Shown one piece after another: positions 56,479-64,000 of a stretch of DNA of 64,000 bases. The position numbers and the translations under genes are program-made. Location: contig JAGVVL010000002.1 in the NCBI GenBank assembly GCA_018287875.1, forward strand, positions 1,178,001-1,242,000, written 5' to 3'. Source of the stretch: Nigrospora sphaerica (taxonomy: Eukaryota; Ascomycota; Sordariomycetes; Amphisphaeriales; Apiosporaceae). Position 1 is the first letter of the stretch. Every line of letters starts with the position of its first letter. A model generated the notes under the pieces. The model had not been told where the DNA came from. It worked only from the letters and a program-made list of their open reading frames with translations, and made no database searches.

Positions 56479-57253
56479 ATGTCGATACCCAACGTGTGGC
56501 ATCATCGCAAGGTGGCTGAGTCGGCGGCCAAGGGCTGCGATATCTGCCATAAGCCGACGTCAAGCGTGCTAGTGACGCCGGACAAGGCCGACTTCTTCTA
56601 CGCCTGCGCGGGCCACCTGAAGGACAGCAAGTTCTGCAAGCCCATCGTCGACGAGGCCGCCGTGGAGGCCCGAAAGCAGAAGGAGAAAGACGCCGAGATC
56701 GTCGCCCAGGCCCGCAAGGAGTACGAGGAGAAGCAGCTGAAGAAGAAGGAGAAGGAGGGGGACAAGGAGAAGCCTGACGCCAAGGATGAGAAGGCCAAGG
56801 ACAAGGACACCAAGACCGACGACGATAAGAAGAAGGACGAGCCTGCGGCCGACAGCAAGGTGTGCTTTCCTCTCCCCTGGCTACACCTCTGCCTCTCCGC
56901 GCTTCCCCCCATCCCCCTTTTCTTTCTGACCATGCTTTCCACGAACATGACGGCCACTGACCCGCGCCTAGGACAAGAAAAGCACCGCAACTACGCCGGA
57001 TCCGAAAGACGGCGACGAGCCCCGCGTCTTTGAGCTGCAGAGGTTGCCTCCCCCCTCCTCTGGCCCGGCCTCGCGTGCATTGCCCGCCCCCTTTTGCTGA
57101 CCTCGTCGTCCTCGCAGGAGCTTCTACCAGATGCGCCTGAGCCGGAAGCGTCAAATGGAGGAGAAGAAGCGCCAGGCCGAGATGTCGCAGCGGAACCGCG
57201 AGCGTCTCGGCAACCCGTCCTTCTTTCCCTCGGTGCCCAAAGGTCAGCCGTGA
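56479..57253 (+). CDS. vfa1: Vps4-associated protein 1 (Vfa1)
   Basis: Exons 56479-56859, 56972-57042 and 57118-57253 give 195 residues; introns are 112 and 75 bp, the second with a weak GTTGCC donor. The N-terminal zinc-binding part has Cys20-x2-Cys23 (CDIC) and a second set around Cys43, His46 and Cys53 (YACAGHLKDSKFC). A very charged Lys/Glu/Asp coiled region (~65-135) follows, then a conserved C-terminal segment SFYQMRLSRKRQMEEKKRQA ending LGNPSFFPSVPKGQP. This matches the fungal Vps4-associated protein 1 family, whose yeast member binds Vps4 and modulates its ATPase activity in endosomal sorting. Confidence 0.93.
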
Positions 57254-60200
57254 GCCACCCTCTTCTGGTAACCCGGAATTTTCAAGAACGTGCGAGCATC
57301 TCTTTCCCAGCGCCAGTGTCCCTCGTGCCTTCGTCTCTCGGGAACTAGGGTTATCCCCCCCAGTTTGACTCGGTGAACATGACTTGCCTACTCCGAGACG
57401 GCCCGCCCTTGTATCCTTGGGAGAAAGGCGCTGGCGAGCGTCTCAGATCCGTGGCTGGCCAACCCTATCCCACGGCAACCCTCCGGCCGCACCGCGGGAA
57501 GAAGGGGGGCGAGGCAGTCGTCGTCATGCGGTATATATTTCTGCACGGTTGTATAGCCCTCGTATGTCGTGGCCACTTACCCATCCATGTCCAGTAGTGA
57601 GTAGGCAACAAGTTGCTGGCACGCGCCACCGCATCGCGTCGGGTAAGACATCACGGAGGGCCGCTCCCCTTTTGGTGAAGCCTTCGTTCTTCACTGGGCC
57701 GTGGGTTCCGGGTCCGACACACTATTTCATCCCCCCTTTCCACAGACGGCGTCACATGATGTTGCCCTATGAGCCTCAATGGGCTCTCCGAAAGGGGAAA
57801 GAGCCTTCTCTATGCGGCAATTCCGTTAGCACGACCCAAGCTGAGCTGCCTGCGTGACCCCGAGGAAAGAGGGTGAGCTGTTATGCAAAAGAGGCTGCAT
57901 ACCGCATACCAACGTCACATTGTTCCACCCACGATCGCGCGCGACATGGCAGCGGGCGTTCCCCAGGTAGCAGATACATACACAGGTGAGATACGTTGGC
58001 ACCCCCCTCCCTCCTTCCTCTGCGACACCACGCGGCACGTTTTCTAAAGCCGAACAGGAAGCTGTCGACGAGGGAGGGCGGCCATCGCAACACCGCCGAC
58101 CCCGCCGTGTAGTTCACTCCCCTACTGGACTTGTCTACCCCTCAAAGAAAAGAAAACGACTAGTGCTTACCATGCGCATCGAACAGGCAGCCACACCTCT
58201 TGCTATGACTTGCTTCCAGCAATCAGCCGATCTCTCTCGGCCGTGTCCTCCCCGGAGGGCAGGTGTCTCTGGGATCCCGGCAATAGCGTGGGCTGCTATG
58301 CGTTTGCTCGCTCGGCTCTCTCGGTATCACGCCGTCAGCCCTCCGGGAGACCACTCATCCTCTTTTACTGCAGGTCGGGGTAGGAGGGGAGAAGTCAACC
58401 TTCTTTCATGTGCCCCCCTTCCGTATGGACGGTCGAATCGCGCAACTGTCGCCTTTTCCTCCTGATACACCGTACAGCGCACTAAGGGGAGATTGGCCGC
58501 GTCTTCCTCGGCGGCACATTTCCCTCTAGGCAGTGGTCCTCGATTCGGCTGATCAGGTAGATCGGGGCGTTGCGTCTTGCCGTCCACCCTAACCTGGTGG
58601 ATGTAGGCTTCTCCGGCCACCGAAGGGGGAGAGGGGGATTTCTCGCAACCCTCTCCGCGTCCGCCGTGCGCCCTTTTCCTTCGCTTGCCTGCCGCCATGG
58701 CGTCTTCTGGGTAAGCCGCGTGTGAGCCACGTCTTGGCACCCCGACGGGGCTCGGTGGTTTCGCGACGCGTGGGTATGGCAACCATCAACCGGGCGATGG
58801 CTCGCCCGGGGTATACCGCATCGGCTGAGCCTTATGGACACCCCGCGGCGTAGGTAGACAGGGCAAACGACACGGCGCCCTCGTCTGCCGCTGCCGGACT
58901 TCCGCCGGCTCCGACATCCCCTCCTTTCGGCATGCGGCGAGAGCCAACGCTCCATGGCACCTCCCCCGACAATGACTAGCGCATTATGGGCCTGTCCATG
59001 AGATGGCTCTGCCCAGCAAGCTGCCGAACCGACCGGCAGTGGGCACTGCATATATACATCCTTCCTGGCTGCACAGCTGCTAACCGACACCGGAATGGGC
59101 CGGCCTGCTGCCAAGTCCCTCAACCTTCTTTTCGAGGCGCATATTGTGCCTCCCTCCCCCAAGTTTGGGGTCACGCAGCCCTGCCGTGTCGGATATGAAG
59201 CGACGCCACGCATCGGACGTACGTACATGGTTGCGTAATTCACTGGCCAGTGCCGTACGGGCATCGACGCGCCGGCGTATGCGCAGTTCGCTGTACCGAC
59301 GGATGCCGGCTGCCCCTAGAAAGAGGGGGGGAGGCGAGGAATCTGGACTGGCGCTTGCGGTTTATGCATTCCCCCACGAAACCGAAGCGTGCCGAACGTA
59401 CTTCTGCCATGGCCACCCCTGTCCCCGGCGGAATACCCTAACCGGTGTGCCTTGTGTGCTGTGGCGGCGCCAAGATCTGCATCGCCTTCATCGTCATCAC
59501 CATCGCCGCGGCACGCTCGACGTAAGGATACCGCGTAGCCGCCCGGGATGGCGATTCGTGAGCTCGAGCATGCACAATCGTAAACCCCCCGGAAATGTCA
59601 TTAAATGTCTTGCTCAAAAGAAGAAGGAAAACCACAGGGGGAAACCCCAAAATTACGATACTCTCCCCGTCCAAGAGGGCACTTGGGGATAAGACGGCAT
59701 CACCGGCCCGCTTCCGCCGGACGCCGGCTCGGGTGGGCACGTACGTCGTATGAAATGAATGGGCCACGGACGCCGAGACGGCAAAAATAACCCCGGGGCG
59801 TCGCAGCCCGCCCCGGCCGACCCCCAACCCCTCCGGAGCGGTACATTTTTCGTTGCGGGGGAGCAGCCGAGACGGGCCATTTCCGGCCTAGCCGTTCTCA
59901 ACGGGACTGAGATACGGACCAGGGGAAGCCCGAAAACGCTCAAGTCGTCGCTCCCCATTCCCCTCTCCCTATCCCTCCCACCCACGCCCTCGCTCACGCT
60001 GTTTGTGGTACGTTCCAAACGCCGGCGACCATCGCAGATACGAATGCCCACCTGCTGGGTGACCTTGTGAGAATGGAGGACCCTCGGGCCCCGCAAGCGG
60101 AACGGGCAAATGATAGCATTGGTCGCGACCTCCACTTGGCTCCGTAAGGGGTCCGATGCCAACTGGCCATGGGGAGGAGGGGCCTCGGCTTCCGCGGTTG

Positions 60201-63200
60201 GGCAGCGAGAAAGCACGGTGGCAAGTCCCCGTAAAGGCAGACGAGGCCATTTTCTTCCCCCGCGACGCCGGACACATGCCCCAGTGTGCCTGTGTATCTA
60301 AGAGAGGACCCGCATATTGCTGGTACGGGGGTGGAGCGCAGGCCCCCGTCCCCGTTTTCGCCTCCCAGAAAACAGCCAACAAAAGACAGCGCGAGGGCCG
60401 AAAGGGTAAGTATACGCCGCGCAGGGCAAGTGTGCGCCGCGTTGTGCAGGGCGGACGAAGGCCCGCTTCCCTGCCTTAGGTACGTGGTATGCAGGTCATG
60501 GGGAGCGGAATACTGGCCCGGGGAACCCGGACAGTCGTGGTCGCCGGCCGAGTCAGGGAAGAGTGGACACCAGAAAAAACACGGCCATGGCCCACGCCGG
60601 CCGGCCCAGACAGCGGGCCCGTGGCGGTGTGGGCACGCTTCGATGCCTAAAGGGGTATATCAACATCACCAGGTGTACGGTCCCCGAGACACACCCCCTT
60701 GTAAACCCGTGACATTCGTCCTGGATCCCGCCCGCACGGGGATAAGGGGCAACAGAGTTCAATACCCACGGTAGCGCGGCCCATCGGTCGGTCTCTAGGT
60801 AAGCCAGGCGCCCTGCGTAGGGTGGGACATTGTTGTCTGGTCTACCTGAGACCGGAAAGGCCTGGGGGTCGTGATTCGGTTCCCAGAATACATCTGGAAA
60901 CTAGGGCGTGCATGCGCTGTGCCGGCTTTTCTTCTCTGGCGGGTTCATGTATCCTCGACGAGTTCGGTCATGCGCTGGATGGGCCCCCGCCGATTTGGCG
61001 CTCTCTTTTATTTCCCGTTGATCGAGATTTTTGGAGATGTCCCTGGTACATGCCTTGGTGGGATCTCGATTCGATAGTACTTCCGGTGCTTCCGCTAGCT
61101 GTGGTGGCTTTGTCACTGCTTAGCTGCCGCTTCCTAAGTCATGGCGTCTCCCCAAGGACATGTACATGATGAGTCCTGATAGGTATACCCAAGAACACTC
61201 AACCTGCCCACTTGCATGGCCAACAGAGCAGGCATCTGGCAGGAGTGAGTGCAGAACCAGCGCCGCTGGTGAGTTGGTACCTTGTACATGCCGGAAGGCC
61301 CCAGCCGGTCATGCCGGCGGTAACATCCGCGGGCCAAGGGTTTCTCGCATCCCGAAACGGGGATCTGACATCGGCGAAGGGAGAGGAGAACGTGCTTTTA
61401 CCCCTCGTCCGACGTTTTCAACGGCGGAGATTAAAGCCGCAAGATTACATCGTTCGCCGGGGTGTCGTCGGTGTAAGCCATGCTCCACGCCGGCATCAGC
61501 TGGCTACCCTCGTTCGTCTTGGGAGCATGTGCTAGGATGCCAGGCTTTCTATATCCCAGGTAGCTAGGCTGCGAATAGTTTTGAAATGACATATCACCCT
61601 TGCACCTCGCTCCGGCAAAAGGCCTGACCCAGTTTTCCGGCATTCATGAAACAAGTCGCCGTGCCGGGCTGTGCGGTCAGAAGTCGCCGACCTGTTCCGT
61701 TCAAAGCCGCGACTGCCTATTCATTGCTTGCTGAGTGTCCGCTGTAGAGGTAACTGCAGTAAAGCATAATCGCAGTCAGAAGATGGCGGCCGAGAGGAAG
61801 GGTTTGCCGATTTTCGTGTACTTCGGGCCGCAGGACTTGCTGCTGACACCCAGCAAGCCGGGCGTGAGAGCCTGGCAGAAGCGAGATGTTTTAGCATTAG
61901 GCCGTCGAGATCCGGCCTCGCTCGGCGAGCCTCGCACGAAGCATGTCCGAGTTTGGAAAGCCGACCTCGGCCCCCAAACTGCATGGCGATCTCAAACTCT
62001 ACCCAGTGGTCGGTGGTGCTTAGACTGCGCCCGGTGAGCGGGAACGCGAGGGATATCCGATGAAGGCAAATTGTAGCGCGTGGAATGACTTCCCGACACT
62101 AACGGTACCGTGCCCGGAGAATGGCGCACGTTGGACCGGCAGGTTTACCCGAACCCTTATTGCCCAAAGGCAATTGTAAGCAGTAAGCACTGTACGTCAA
62201 TACCGACGCATCTGGTATGACGGTTTTCCAGAGGTGGTATTTTTGAGTGCCACACGGGGTTCAACGGCATGGGCGTGCGTTTGCCACGGCAGGTGCTGAC
62301 AAGCTCGACACACCAAACATCCTGCGAAGAGAAGCGGCATTGGGGGTCATTGCAGATCCGGCACGGCATCCCACGCCGGGGACGCCATACGGATACAGGG
62401 GGCCGCGATGGCGCTTGGTTGACTGTCCGGCATTGCAGCTCGTCCTCGGGTCTTTGGCGGGGATGAGAATCAGGCTACCGTCCCTCTGTGCCCTCGGACG
62501 TTAGTATGCTGTAGTAACGTTTCTTTCCCCACTCGGATCGGCGCAGAGAGGGCGGCAAGGTTGAATTGCAGCTACGTAGAAGTGATGTGTATTTGATGAC
62601 GAGCAAAACATTCATGCAGTCGAGGGGTTCGTGCATGGACACGCAGGTAGATACAGAGTTGCCGTCGTATCAACGCCCCATCCGGAGGGTAGAGCCTACA
62701 GGCCCCCAATAAGCGGTAGCGGCTGACCGTTGTAGAGCAGACTCACGGGGACGACCAAAATCCGACGCCCCGAGACGGCAGAGCCTGCGCGGGGCGTATG
62801 CTGAATCACACCGGCCGGTTCGCCCAGTCTTTGACGAGAAAAGAATCCTCGCGTTAGTAAGCCACCACATGATGTGGTGGCCCGCTGGCAGAGTATACGC
62901 GAACAAGGGCATCAAAGTAAGCCCTAAAGCGGGATGGGCATCGCACCCATACACCTCGCGCCGTCATCTACGCGAGTGCGCCGAAGGAATCCTGTCAAAT
63001 TGCACGGCAGCCCCAACAACATGCGGTCCTTGGTCAAACAAGCAAGCCACGCAGAGAACCCCCCTGGCAAAGGCGCCGTTCGTACTGTCGGAAGCATCGT
63101 CCAAATTCTGCATGCGTACACGCCCGTCCCGTGTGTCGCCGACGTACGTATGGCAGAAGCCGCGCCTGGGTCGCGGGAAGACTAGGCCTATGGGCATGCG

Positions 63201-63314
63201 CCCCTCCCAATTGCCTTCTCTTTGGGGGGTGGCTTCGGATTTTGCGGGCTGACTCAGCCGCATATGAGCTGCCGAGGAGGCACCAATGAACACTGCCGGG
63301 TTGGACGGACCACT
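57254..63314. other. 6 kb gene-free span before yvh1
   Basis: I support no gene. Open frames on both strands up to ~260 codons are Arg/Pro/Gly-rich, overlap each other, and carry no family motif. I saw no transposase, reverse transcriptase or terminal repeat. Parts could be old, diverged mobile DNA or non-coding transcription units. Confidence 0.5.
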
Positions 63315-64000
63315 TCATAGGCTGCCATTTCGACCCGGGGGCATTCGTATGCCCAAGCCGGCAGAGCGGTCCACTTCGTCCACTCGGCTCCGGTTGAGGG
63401 AAAAGGCCGGGCAAACCCACTCGCCGCAGCTGCACTTCAAGCCCTGCCAGGCAAACCGGCCGACGAGAGCTCCGCACTTGGTGTTCGGGCAGAGTAGGCG
63501 TCCATCGAGTGCGCCCTCCTCCAAAGCGGGGCGCATCCAGGACAGCGTCTCGACGAATACGTGCGCGCAGTTGGAGCTCTTGGCCGTGCCGGCGCCCCGA
63601 TGGTCAATTACAAACTTAGGATTGGCGAGAACGCGTCGACACTTCTTGCACCGCACCTCGCAATGTGCTGCTTTCGGTGCTTCAGCTCCGCCGGCGGCGT
63701 CGCCCTGCCCGGCGGCACTGGCTTCGTCCTCGAACCGAATCCACCCGGGCTCGGGAGCCATGCCCAGCTCGATGGCGTCTTTGAGCTTGCACTCGTAGAG
63801 CCACTTTTGGTAGATGGGGTGGGCCTCGACGGCCTCGTCGGTGTCTGCGGGACAGCCCATTTCCCACCAGAGTTCCAGCTGGCGCATGAAGCCGTTGTTG
63901 GGCTCAGCGAGGGGTCGTCCCTCGCGCACCAATGCCAAAGCGTTCTGGACGGCGCCAGCCGCCGTGGCTCGCCGTTCGGCGGCCGAGGCGGTCGCCGGGT
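63315..64000 (-). CDS. yvh1: Dual-specificity phosphatase Yvh1, C-terminal part (runs off the window)
   Basis: The frame is open to the right edge, so only about the last 228 residues are present. They hold the C-terminal zinc-binding region of Yvh1: CKKCRRVLA, a Cys-His pair (CAHVF), ETLSWMRPALEEG, CPNTKCGALVGRFAWQGLK and CSCGEWVCPAFSLNRSRVDE, just before the stop. Upstream, AVQNALALVREGRPLAEPN and FMRQLELW belong to the end of the phosphatase domain; the active-site Cys loop lies outside. Yvh1 releases Mrt4 from late pre-60S ribosomes through this zinc domain, independent of phosphatase activity. About 25 residues after the zinc domain form a non-conserved tail. Confidence 0.95.
   Translation of the reverse strand, partial: PATASAAERRATAAGAVQNALALVREGRPLAEPNNGFMRQLELWWEMGCPADTDEAVEAHPIYQKWLYECKLKDAIELGMAPEPGWIRFEDEASAAGQGDAAGGAEAPKAAHCEVRCKKCRRVLANPKFVIDHRGAGTAKSSNCAHVFVETLSWMRPALEEGALDGRLLCPNTKCGALVGRFAWQGLKCSCGEWVCPAFSLNRSRVDEVDRSAGLGIRMPPGRNGSL

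Noticed and set aside
58482..59264. 260-codon minus-strand frame in the 6 kb span
   Set aside because: Arg/Cys/Pro-rich, no recognisable domain or membrane segment; chance frame in GC-rich DNA.

Overview
The window is nuclear DNA from a filamentous ascomycete (Pezizomycotina), most likely a Sordariomycete. The evidence is short introns of about 50-160 bp with GTRNGT donors and YAG acceptors, third-position GC bias in coding regions, and Neurospora-type families: external NADH dehydrogenase with an EF-hand, an FWD-1-like F-box/WD40 protein, a fungal rhodopsin-domain membrane protein, a chitin-binding type-4 (LPMO_10) secreted protein, and Cdc24. I cannot fix the genus. All exon models below were built by hand from reading frame, splice consensus and expected family sequence.

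I support 18 protein-coding genes and one tRNA-like gene. Left part (1-17.6 kb): nde-1 (-), a five-exon LPMO-like gene (+), vma-2/V-ATPase B (-), mitochondrial HMG-CoA lyase (-), a DUF1624/HGSNAT-like membrane protein (+), an intron-bearing tRNA-like gene (-), a Frag1/DRAM/Sfk1 protein (-) and a seven-exon rhodopsin-domain membrane protein (-). Middle (20.9-34.8 kb): an OPT transporter (-) and an MFS sugar transporter (+) facing away from each other across 3.9 kb, then the ESCRT-III-like vps60 (+) and the fwd-1-like gene (-). Right part (44.1-64 kb): cdc24 (+), a small secreted Cys protein (+), mrp10 (-), an extended SDR (-), rtt106 (-), vfa1 (+) and the 3' part of yvh1 (-), which runs off the window.

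There is no clear co-functional gene cluster. Most genes are conserved housekeeping genes for respiration, vacuolar acidification, leucine catabolism, the ESCRT/Vps4 cycle, polarity, chromatin and ribosome assembly. Accessory genes (LPMO-like, rhodopsin-domain, two transporters, secreted Cys protein, SDR) lie between them. Gene density is uneven: a 9.3 kb span between the divergent fwd-1-like gene and cdc24, a 6 kb span before yvh1, and spans of 3-4 kb elsewhere hold no gene I can support. I see no recognisable transposase, reverse transcriptase, 5S rRNA or secondary-metabolite core enzyme.
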